Source: RPQJ01 sp963700045 (GTDB lineage: Bacteria > Pseudomonadota > Gammaproteobacteria > Steroidobacterales > Steroidobacteraceae). From it: a stretch of DNA of 64,000 bases. The position numbers and the translations under genes are program-made. Under the pieces are notes generated by a model that saw only the letters and a list, made by a program, of their open reading frames with translations, ran no database searches and had not been told where the DNA came from. The stretch lies in contig CAVOWK010000007.1 of NCBI GenBank assembly GCA_963700045.1, positions 62,001 to 126,000 on the forward strand, read 5' to 3'. Positions 34,926 to 42,228 of the stretch are shown here, one piece after another; the first letter of the stretch is position 1; the number at the start of each line of letters is the position of its first letter.

Positions 34926-35158
34926 CGATGCGCGCGTCCGCCCGACTCGCCCTGCTGCTCGTGCTTGCGGCCGCCTCCAGCGGCTGTTCCAGCGTCGAGC
35001 CGTGGGTGAAACCGTATGAACGCCAGTATTTCGCCGACATCATCATGTCTGCGGAACGCGACCCGGTGGCTGCCGCCTACCTCAACCACGTGTTCGAAGC
35101 GCGGGAAGGCGCCCGCGGCGCGACCGGCAGCCACGGCGGCGGCTGCGGCTGCAACTGA
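34922..35158 (+). CDS. DUF4266-type small lipoprotein with Gly/Cys tail
   Basis: This 78-residue lipoprotein has a lipobox ending SSGC at Cys22. A compact conserved core follows: VEPWVKPYERQYFADIIMSAERDPVAAAY is its extent (residues ~25-53), with the motif WVKPYER most recognisable. The C-terminus is GSHGGGCGCN, with cysteines at 75 and 77 and a His. The tail could bind metal, form or exchange disulfides, or be a modification site. The ATG overlaps the tlpA stop and a DUF3570 gene follows within 10 bp. That ordering (thioredoxin, DUF4266, DUF3570, with apbE nearby) recurs in bacteria as far as I recall. Confidence 0.85.
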   Translation: MTMRASARLALLLVLAAASSGCSSVEPWVKPYERQYFADIIMSAERDPVAAAYLNHVFEAREGARGATGSHGGGCGCN

Positions 35159-35168
35159 GGTCACGACG

Positions 35169-36317
35169 TTGACGACCCTGCGCAGGATTTCCAGGACGAC
35201 GGCATTCGCCGCGATCGCGCTGCTGGCGAACGGCGTCGCGCAGGCCGCGGTGCTTCCAGACGACCGCGCCGACGTGCTCTATCACCGTTACGACGGCGGC
35301 GGCGTCACCATCGACGGCCCGTCGGTACTGCTGCGCAAGAAGTTCGCGGAAAAGTACTCGGTCTCGGCCAACTACTACATGGACATGGTGTCGAGCGCGT
35401 CGATCGACGTGATGACGACGGCGAGTCCGTACACGGAAGAGCGCACGCAGGGCGGCCTCTCGTTCGACCTGCTGCAGGGCAAGACCCAGTACAGCGTGAG
35501 CTACACGCTGAGCGACGAGAGCGACTACACCGCGAACACGGCTAGCGTCGACCTGAGCCAGGACATCTTCGGCGACCTGGTGACCGTGTCGTTCGGCTTC
35601 AGCCAGGGCTGGGACGAGGTGCGCAAGAACGGTGACGACGCGTTCGAAGAAACCGTCGATCGCCGCAGCTACCGCTTCGGCCTGCAGCTGATCGTGACGC
35701 CGCGGCTGATGACCGGCCTCAACTACGAAGCGATCACCGACGAGGGGTTCCTCAACAACCCGTATCGTTCCGTGCGCTACCTCGACGAGACGAGCGCGCG
35801 CGGGTTCTCGTTCCAGCCCGAGCTGTATCCGCACACCCGCACCAGCAACGCGGTCGCGATCAACGCGCGGTACTTCCTGCCGCACCGCGCCGCGGTCCAC
35901 GGCGAATACCGCTACTTCACCGACACCTGGGGGATCGATGCCAGCACGGTGTCGATCGGCTACACGCATCCGTGGGGCAAACGCTGGATCTTCGAGGCCG
36001 GCTACCGCTGGTACGACCAGTCGGCGGCGGACTTCTATTCAGACCTGTTCCCGCGCGCCGATGCGCAGAACTTCCTCGCGCGCGACAAGGAACTCAGCAC
36101 GTTCACGAGCCACATGTTCAGCCTGGGCGCGACCTACGAACTGCCCTCGCTCGGCTGGGACCGCCTGCGCAGGTCGACCGTCAACCTGTTCTACGATCGC
36201 ATCAACTACCAGTACGACGACTTCCGTGACATCACCGCCGGCGGCGCGCCGGGCACCGAGGAGCTATACGGCTTTGACGCCGACGTGTTCCGCCTGTTCG
36301 TCTCCGGCTGGTTCTAG
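35169..36317 (+). CDS. DUF3570 outer-membrane-type protein with tandem flavinylation-like motifs
   Basis: This 382-residue exported protein starts at a TTG at 35169-35171, nine bases after a GAGG, giving a signal peptide ending GVAQA. Residues 72-78 (DMVSSAS) and 80-86 (DVMTTAS) both fit the D-x-x-[ST]-x-A-[ST] pattern used by ApbE for FMN attachment. The remainder is beta-rich, with many alternating aromatic strands (YSVSYTLSDESDYT, RWIFEAGYRWYDQSAADFY), and ends in FVSGWF, like an outer-membrane barrel. An ATG-started reading from 35016 would overlap the DUF4266 gene in another frame and lacks a leader. An ApbE is encoded 12 kb away in the opposite arm of the locus. Confidence 0.85.
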   Translation: MTTLRRISRTTAFAAIALLANGVAQAAVLPDDRADVLYHRYDGGGVTIDGPSVLLRKKFAEKYSVSANYYMDMVSSASIDVMTTASPYTEERTQGGLSFDLLQGKTQYSVSYTLSDESDYTANTASVDLSQDIFGDLVTVSFGFSQGWDEVRKNGDDAFEETVDRRSYRFGLQLIVTPRLMTGLNYEAITDEGFLNNPYRSVRYLDETSARGFSFQPELYPHTRTSNAVAINARYFLPHRAAVHGEYRYFTDTWGIDASTVSIGYTHPWGKRWIFEAGYRWYDQSAADFYSDLFPRADAQNFLARDKELSTFTSHMFSLGATYELPSLGWDRLRRSTVNLFYDRINYQYDDFRDITAGGAPGTEELYGFDADVFRLFVSGWF

Positions 36318-37234
36318 CCCGCGCTGCGGGTGACCAACAGCGCGGCGAACCGGTCGGCACTGCCCGGCGCATACGCATAGAACATCGAGGGCTCGGTCAT
36401 CTCGAGTTCGAGAATGACCGGCGTGCCCCACGTGTCGCGGATCATGTCGAGCCGTACATACAGCGGTCGCTCGAACGGGATTGCGGCGTGGGCCGCGGCC
36501 GCCAGCAGCCGCTCGTCATCCGCCGCCTCGCGAGCGCTGATTTCTTCAGGCGCGAACAGCCCCTCGACCAGTCCCGCATCGAGCCGCAGCAGCGGTCCCT
36601 TGCGAAACGCATGGCTCGGTACTCCGTCGTAGTAGATGAGCGCGGTCTCGCCGGCCGTCTCGACGCTGGCCAGGTACGGTTGCAGCATGGCGCTGCGGCC
36701 TTCCGCCGTGACCAGTCGCGACAGGTGCGCCAGGGCCGGGTCGGCGTCCGATCGCCGGTAGCGCGCAGCATCGCGCGAGCCGGCACCGATCGTCGGTTTC
36801 ACCACGAACTCGTCAAAGTCGCAGGCGCGACCGACCGAGAGCGAGTCCGGGCCGCCCGCCAGGAACTGCCGCAACGACTGCCCTGGATCAGCGCCCGGTT
36901 CAACGTAGCAGGTCGGCACCACCGCCACGCCGGCGCGGTCCAGGTGTTGCAGGTAGTGCTTGTCGGTGTTCCATTCGAGCAGCGCCGGCGGATTGAACAA
37001 TCGCGTCTGCGCGGCGCAGCGTCGCGCCCACGCGCGGAACTCGGCGATGCGATCGACGTAGTCCCACGTGGACCGCAACACCGCGAGGTCGAACCCGGAC
37101 CAGTCGACGGCACTGTCGTCCCAGCAGGGCGTCGACACGCTGGCGCCGGCGCGCTGCAGCGCCGCCACCAGCGGCGGCAGGTCCGGGTCGATTGCAAGCG
37201 CGTCGCGCGCGGTCACCAGGGCGATGTGCGCCAT
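36314..37234 (-). CDS. ATP-grasp domain protein
   Basis: This 306-residue cytoplasmic protein has the ATP-grasp architecture of RimK/glutathione-synthetase-like ligases. A Rossmann-like N-terminal third contains VLRSTWDYVDRI (~52-63) and NPPALLEWNTDKHYLQHL (~81). Next is the nucleotide-binding region DFDEFVVKPTIGAGSRDA (~139-156). The metal-binding C-terminal region has YVRLDMIRD and ILELEMTEPS (~272-281), where the Glu/Asp residues would ligate Mg. It should join a carboxylate to an amine or thiol; the substrate is unknown. It converges with the DUF3570 gene, overlapping it by 4 bp at the stops. Relation to that redox locus is possible but unproven. Confidence 0.85.
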   Translation of the reverse strand: MAHIALVTARDALAIDPDLPPLVAALQRAGASVSTPCWDDSAVDWSGFDLAVLRSTWDYVDRIAEFRAWARRCAAQTRLFNPPALLEWNTDKHYLQHLDRAGVAVVPTCYVEPGADPGQSLRQFLAGGPDSLSVGRACDFDEFVVKPTIGAGSRDAARYRRSDADPALAHLSRLVTAEGRSAMLQPYLASVETAGETALIYYDGVPSHAFRKGPLLRLDAGLVEGLFAPEEISAREAADDERLLAAAAHAAIPFERPLYVRLDMIRDTWGTPVILELEMTEPSMFYAYAPGSADRFAALLVTRSAG

Positions 37235-37264
37235 GTCAATCTCCGTGGGTGAACAGTCGAGTCG

Positions 37265-38767
37265 TCAGTCGATCGCGGCTTCGATGCGGTCACCGAGCGC
37301 GCGCAGCACCGCTAGCCGCGCCCGGCGCTTGTCGTCGGCGGGCACGATCGTCCAGGGCGCATGCCGGGTATCGGTGCGAGCCAGCATGTCCTGCGCAGCG
37401 CGCTGGTACGCGGCCCAGTGCTTGCGATTGGCCCAGTCCTCGGGGTCGACCTTGAAGCGCTTGAGCGGATTGCGATCGCGCTCGGCAAAGCGCTCGAGCT
37501 GCTCATCGCGGCTCACCGCCAGCCAGAACTTTGCGACGATGACGCGGTGCTCGGCGAGCTGGCGCTCGAACTCGTTGATCTCGTCGTAGGCGCGCTGCCA
37601 GTCGGGCGACTGCGCAAGGCCCCGCACCCGCTCGACCAGCACGCGCCCGTACCAGCTGCGATCGAACAGGGTGTAGTGGCCCCGGGGCGGCAGGTGAAAC
37701 CAGAAACGCCAGAGGTAAGGCCGCGCGAGTTCCTCGGGTGTCGGCGCCGAGATCGGCACGACGCGGAACTGCCGGGCGTCGAGTGCCGCGGTGATACGAC
37801 GGATCGCGCCGCCCTTGCCGGCGGCGTCCATGCCTTCGAATGCAGCGACGACCGCGTGCCGTTCGAAGCGCTTGCGCCGCGACAGCAGCGCAAGCCTGCC
37901 CTGCAGCCGCTCGAGCTGCGCGTCGTACTCTTCGTCGTTCAGCGCGTCGCCTGCCGGTTTCGTCGCGAATCGAGCACGGATGGCAGCGGCCACCACGGTC
38001 TTCTTCGGTGCACTCCTGCTGCGCGGGATTGCGTCGTCCGCGTGCTGGATTGCCGCCAGCAACTGCCGCCCCACTTCGAGCGCGCGATGCTGGCTGTCCG
38101 TGCCATCCACGACATGCCATGGCGCGAGGGGCTGATCGGTGGCGGCCAGCGTGCGTTCGAAGGCCCGTTCGACCGGCCGGTAGTGGCGCGCCAGCCAGCG
38201 GTCTTCCTGCGTCACGCGCCAGCGAGTGGTCTTGTTCGCCTGCAGCCTGGCGAGTCGCTTCTGCTGCGTTGCGGGCGCGACGTGCAGATGCACCTTGCAC
38301 ACCGCCACACCGTCGCGCACCAGCATCTGCTCGAGCTGCCGTACGCGCGCGACGCCCTGCCGCAATTGCGCTGGATTCGACCCGGTCTTCATGCCGAGGC
38401 CGGCCGCTCCGAGCAGCAGGTCCTGGTACCAGCCGCCATGCAGGATGGCGATGCGGCCTTTCGGCGGCAGCAGTCGCCAGTAGCGCCAGAGGGTCGGCCG
38501 CTCACGCTCGACGTCGTTCGGCGCATGAAAGCCATAGACGGTGGCGAGCTTCGGATCGAGCCAGCCCAGCAATTCGTTGACGACTTCGCTGCGGCCCGCC
38601 GCGGGAATGCCCGTCACGATCATCACCACCGCGTGCCTGCGCGACCGACTCAATGTGAACTGCGCATCGAGCAGCTCGTCCTGCAGCCTGGGCAGTGCGT
38701 GCTCGTACTCGAGCCGCGTCAGCCGGCGGCCGCTCAGTGCTTCGTGCAGGCTGCGTCTGGTGGCCAC
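37265..38767 (-). CDS. pap: Polyphosphate:AMP phosphotransferase (two PPK2 domains)
   Basis: This 500-residue enzyme transfers phosphate from polyphosphate to AMP, yielding ADP. It has two PPK2-like kinase domains. The first (~1-240) has a degenerate P-loop, VTGIPAAGRSEV. The second (~255-500) keeps the functional FEGMDAAGKGGAIRRI and WYGRVLVERV. The length and tandem arrangement match PAP of Acinetobacter and Pseudomonas. It is probably coexpressed with the agmatine deiminase gene 8 bp upstream. Confidence 0.92.
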   Translation of the reverse strand: MATRRSLHEALSGRRLTRLEYEHALPRLQDELLDAQFTLSRSRRHAVVMIVTGIPAAGRSEVVNELLGWLDPKLATVYGFHAPNDVERERPTLWRYWRLLPPKGRIAILHGGWYQDLLLGAAGLGMKTGSNPAQLRQGVARVRQLEQMLVRDGVAVCKVHLHVAPATQQKRLARLQANKTTRWRVTQEDRWLARHYRPVERAFERTLAATDQPLAPWHVVDGTDSQHRALEVGRQLLAAIQHADDAIPRSRSAPKKTVVAAAIRARFATKPAGDALNDEEYDAQLERLQGRLALLSRRKRFERHAVVAAFEGMDAAGKGGAIRRITAALDARQFRVVPISAPTPEELARPYLWRFWFHLPPRGHYTLFDRSWYGRVLVERVRGLAQSPDWQRAYDEINEFERQLAEHRVIVAKFWLAVSRDEQLERFAERDRNPLKRFKVDPEDWANRKHWAAYQRAAQDMLARTDTRHAPWTIVPADDKRRARLAVLRALGDRIEAAID

Positions 38768-38775
38768 GGCACGCC

Positions 38776-39885
38776 TCAGCGGCGGCGATCCCGGGCGAGC
38801 GGTACCTGCTGCGTGACGCAGTGGACGTTGCCCCCGCCGAGCAGGATCTCGCGCCCGGGCACGCCGACGACTTCGCGCTTCGGGAACAGGTCCTGCAGCT
38901 TGCGGAGGGCGTCCCGGTCACGGCGCGGATCGAGCAACGGTGCGACGATGCGGCGATTGCCGATGTAGAAATTGACGTAGGAAGCCGCCATGCGGCTGCC
39001 CGCAGCGCGCGGTTGCGAGCCTTCGGCGACGTCGACGCCTGCGGCCTCCTCCGCCGTCATGCGCAACGGGCCCGGCTGCTGCAGCTTGTGCACCTTGAAG
39101 CGACGGCCGCGAGCGTCACGGGCGTCCGCCAGGCGCTCGTATGCCGCGCGCGAAATCTCGTACTGCGGATCGTTGCGGTCGCTCGTCCACGTCAGCACGA
39201 CCTCGGCGGGCCGCACGTAGGCGCACAGGTTGTCGACGTGGCCGTCCGTCTCGTCGTGCAGCACGCCTTTGCCCAGCCAGATGACGGCCTCGACGTTCAG
39301 GTAACGCTTGAGCTGCGTCTCGATCTGCGCGCGACTGAGACCCGGGTTGCGATTGGGATTGAGCAGGCACTCCTCGGTCGTGATCACCGTGCCCTGCCCG
39401 TCCACGTGGATCGAGCCGCCTTCCAGGATAAATGGCGCCCGGTAGCGGTCGCAGCCTTCGATCTCGGTGACTTTCTGCGCCACCGCATCGTCGCGGTCCC
39501 AGGGAAAGTAGAGGCCGCCCTGCAGGCCGCCCCACGCGTTGAACTGCCAGTCGACGCCGCGCATGCCGCCGCGGTCGTTGACGACGAACGTCGGCCCGAC
39601 GTCGCGCATCCACGCATCGTTGCTCGAGATCTCGACGACGCGCACCGGCGACGGCAGCAATCGCCGTGCATTGGCATATTGCGACGCCGAGACGCCGACG
39701 GTCACGGGTTCGCTGCCCGCAATGGCAGTCGCGAGTTGCACGAACGCCTGCTGCGCGGGCTTGGCGCCGAGCCGCCAGTTGTCTGGGCGCTCTGGCCACA
39801 GCAGCCAGCAGCCCGCGTGCGGCTCGAACTCGCCGGGCATACGGTAGCCGTCGCGGCGCGGGTTGGAATCCAGGGACTTGCTCAT
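38776..39885 (-). CDS. aguA: Agmatine deiminase
   Basis: This 369-residue enzyme converts agmatine to N-carbamoylputrescine and ammonia in arginine-derived putrescine synthesis. Family features are MPGEFEPHAGCWLLWPERPDNW (~16, given in part), SNDAWMRDVGPTFVV (~88-102), the catalytic ETDGHVDN region (~219) and the nucleophile Cys in LLGGGNVHCVTQQ (~348-360). The length is typical. The partner N-carbamoylputrescine amidase (aguB) is not in the window. The gene is not frameshifted. Confidence 0.95.
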   Translation of the reverse strand: MSKSLDSNPRRDGYRMPGEFEPHAGCWLLWPERPDNWRLGAKPAQQAFVQLATAIAGSEPVTVGVSASQYANARRLLPSPVRVVEISSNDAWMRDVGPTFVVNDRGGMRGVDWQFNAWGGLQGGLYFPWDRDDAVAQKVTEIEGCDRYRAPFILEGGSIHVDGQGTVITTEECLLNPNRNPGLSRAQIETQLKRYLNVEAVIWLGKGVLHDETDGHVDNLCAYVRPAEVVLTWTSDRNDPQYEISRAAYERLADARDARGRRFKVHKLQQPGPLRMTAEEAAGVDVAEGSQPRAAGSRMAASYVNFYIGNRRIVAPLLDPRRDRDALRKLQDLFPKREVVGVPGREILLGGGNVHCVTQQVPLARDRRR

Positions 39886-39907
39886 GCGTCGATGGTAGCA
39901 AACACCG

Positions 39908-42202
39908 TCAGTCGAGCCTGGTCCGGCGCAGTCGCAGCGCGTTCGAAATCACGCTGACCGAACTCAACGACATCGCGGCCGCGGCGATCCAGGGCGACAG
40001 CAACCAGCCGAAGACCGGGTACAGCACGCCGGCCGCGAGCGGCACGCCGAGCGCGTTGTAGCCGAACGCGAACCAGAGGTTCTGGCGCACGTTGTTCATC
40101 GTCTTGCCGCTGAGCCTGAACGCGCGAAGCAGGCCCCGCAGGTCGTTGCTCACCAGCACGACGCCCGCCGTCTGCTTGGCCACGTCCGTGCCGGCGCCCA
40201 TCGCGATGCCGGCGTCGGCCACTGCGAGTGCCGGCGCATCATTGATGCCGTCACCTGCCATCGCAACTACGCAGCCTGCGGTCTGCAGCTGCTGCACCAT
40301 CTCCGCCTTGCCGGCGGGATCGACGCCGCCATGGAAGTCCTTGATGCCGGCCTGCCCGGCGATCGCACGTGCCGAAGTTACGTGGTCGCCCGAGACGAGC
40401 ACGACACGCAGGCCGAGGTCCTGCAGGGACTTGACCACGTCCCACGCCTCCGCCTTGAGCGGGTCGGCAAGCGAGATCAGCCCGATCGGGTGGCCATCGA
40501 CCGCGACGAACACCACGGTCTGCCCATGCTCGCGCAAGTGGCCGGCCTCGGTCACCAGCGAACCGGGATCGATACGCTCCGACTGCAGCAGCGCCTCGGT
40601 GCCGACCAGCACTTTGCGCAACTGCACCACGCCCGCGGCGCCCGCGCCCGGATACGCCTCGAAACCGTAGCTGCGGCCCAGGCGCAGGCCGCGACCGAGC
40701 GCATGACGCACGATCGCCCGGCCCAGCGGATGCTCACTCGATTGTTCCAGGCTCGCGGCGAACCGGATCAGCTCGTTCTCGGGCACGCCATCGACGGGCA
40801 GCACGGTCACGACCTCGGGCCGGCCCTGCGTCAGCGTGCCCGTCTTGTCGAAGACGAGCGTGTCGACGTGCTCGAGCCGCTCGAGGGCGTCCGCATTACG
40901 GAACAGCACACCGGCCTGGGCGCCGCGGCCCATCGCGACCGTCATCGACATGGGAGTCGCGAGCCCCAGTGCGCACGGGCACGCAATGATGAGGGTACTC
41001 ACCGCGACGATGAGCGCGTAGGCGAGCCGCGGCTCCGGCCCGACGCTCAGCCAGACGATCGCAGCGAGGACGGCGACCGCGATGACGGCCGGCACGAACC
41101 ACGACGACACACGATCGGCCAGCGCCTGCACGGGTGCACGGCTGCGCTGCGCGTCGGCGACGGTCTGCACGATCTGCGCCAGCAGCGTCGCGCCGCCGAC
41201 CCGGTCGGCGCGCATGACGAAGGCACCCCCGCCATTGACGGTGCCGCCGATCAAGGCATCGCCTGCCGCCTTGTCGACTGGGATCGATTCACCGGTGAGC
41301 ATGGATTCGTCGACTGCGCCTGCGCCTTCGAGCACCGTGCCATCGACGGGGATTTTTTCGCCCGGCCGCACGCGCAGCGTATCGCCAGCTTGCACGTGCG
41401 CCAGTTCGACTTCCGCTTCGCGCCCATCGGGCTCGATCCGGTGTGCCTTGCGCGGCACGAGGTCGAGCAGCGCCCGCAGCGCGGCCCCCGTCTTGGCCCG
41501 CGCGCGCAGCTCGAGCACCTGGCCGAGCAGCACGAGCGTGACGATCATCGCCGCGGATTCGAAGTACAGGCCCGTCGACTCGCCGTGCTGAAAAGCATGT
41601 GGCACGACCTGCGGGAACATCACCGCCAGCGCGCTGAAGCCGTACGCCACCGCGACGCCGAGCGCGATCAGCGTGAACATGTTGAAGCTGCGGGAGCGCA
41701 ACGACAGCCAGCCGCGCTGCAGCAGCGGCGCGCCGCACCAGAGCACGACGGGCGTGGCCAGCGCAAACTGCAGCCAGCCGCTGATCGGACCCGTCAGCGC
41801 ACGCGGCAACTCACCGAGCATGCCGCCCATCGCCAGCGCCAGCAGCGGCACTGTGAATACAGCCGCCCATCCGAACCGCCGCCGCATGTCGACCAGTTCC
41901 GGATCGTCACCGGCCGTTGCCACCGGCACGGCGCGCTCGAGCGCCATGCCGCACCTCGGGCAGGCGCCCGGGACGGGACTCTCGACTCCCGGGCACATCG
42001 GGCAGACGTAGAGAACTGCACCTGGAGCGAGCGCCCGCGCGACCGGCGCGGCCCCCATGCTCGCTGGGGCGCCGGGCGCGTGACAGCAGGAATGACCTGT
42101 GGCAGCCGGCGACTCCGCTAAGGGAGCAGTATCGACGACCGGGCCTGCGGCAGCCTTGCCGCAGCAATCGTGACCGGCGGGATGGGCAGATGGGGAGTCC
42201 AT
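39908..42202 (-). CDS. copA: Copper-type heavy-metal P1B-ATPase
   Basis: This 764-residue exporter has eight membrane helices. Instead of a classical HMA domain the N-terminus carries His/Cys-rich segments (HDCCGK, HSCCH) and a heavy-metal-binding YVCPMCPG...CPRCGM ribbon (~68-86). Core motifs are the actuator TGE in MLTGESIPVDK, the membrane metal site IIACPCALGLATP (~407-419), phosphorylation DKTGTLTQG, the HP dipeptide in SSEHPLGRA and the hinge GDGINDAPAL. CPC with these domains indicates Cu(I) export. The Calx-beta gene lies 26 bp upstream on the same strand; the Cus efflux genes are next in the cluster. Confidence 0.94.
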   Translation of the reverse strand: MDSPSAHPAGHDCCGKAAAGPVVDTAPLAESPAATGHSCCHAPGAPASMGAAPVARALAPGAVLYVCPMCPGVESPVPGACPRCGMALERAVPVATAGDDPELVDMRRRFGWAAVFTVPLLALAMGGMLGELPRALTGPISGWLQFALATPVVLWCGAPLLQRGWLSLRSRSFNMFTLIALGVAVAYGFSALAVMFPQVVPHAFQHGESTGLYFESAAMIVTLVLLGQVLELRARAKTGAALRALLDLVPRKAHRIEPDGREAEVELAHVQAGDTLRVRPGEKIPVDGTVLEGAGAVDESMLTGESIPVDKAAGDALIGGTVNGGGAFVMRADRVGGATLLAQIVQTVADAQRSRAPVQALADRVSSWFVPAVIAVAVLAAIVWLSVGPEPRLAYALIVAVSTLIIACPCALGLATPMSMTVAMGRGAQAGVLFRNADALERLEHVDTLVFDKTGTLTQGRPEVVTVLPVDGVPENELIRFAASLEQSSEHPLGRAIVRHALGRGLRLGRSYGFEAYPGAGAAGVVQLRKVLVGTEALLQSERIDPGSLVTEAGHLREHGQTVVFVAVDGHPIGLISLADPLKAEAWDVVKSLQDLGLRVVLVSGDHVTSARAIAGQAGIKDFHGGVDPAGKAEMVQQLQTAGCVVAMAGDGINDAPALAVADAGIAMGAGTDVAKQTAGVVLVSNDLRGLLRAFRLSGKTMNNVRQNLWFAFGYNALGVPLAAGVLYPVFGWLLSPWIAAAAMSLSSVSVISNALRLRRTRLD

Positions 42203-42228
42203 CTGCCCATTTTAGTCGCACGAGGACG

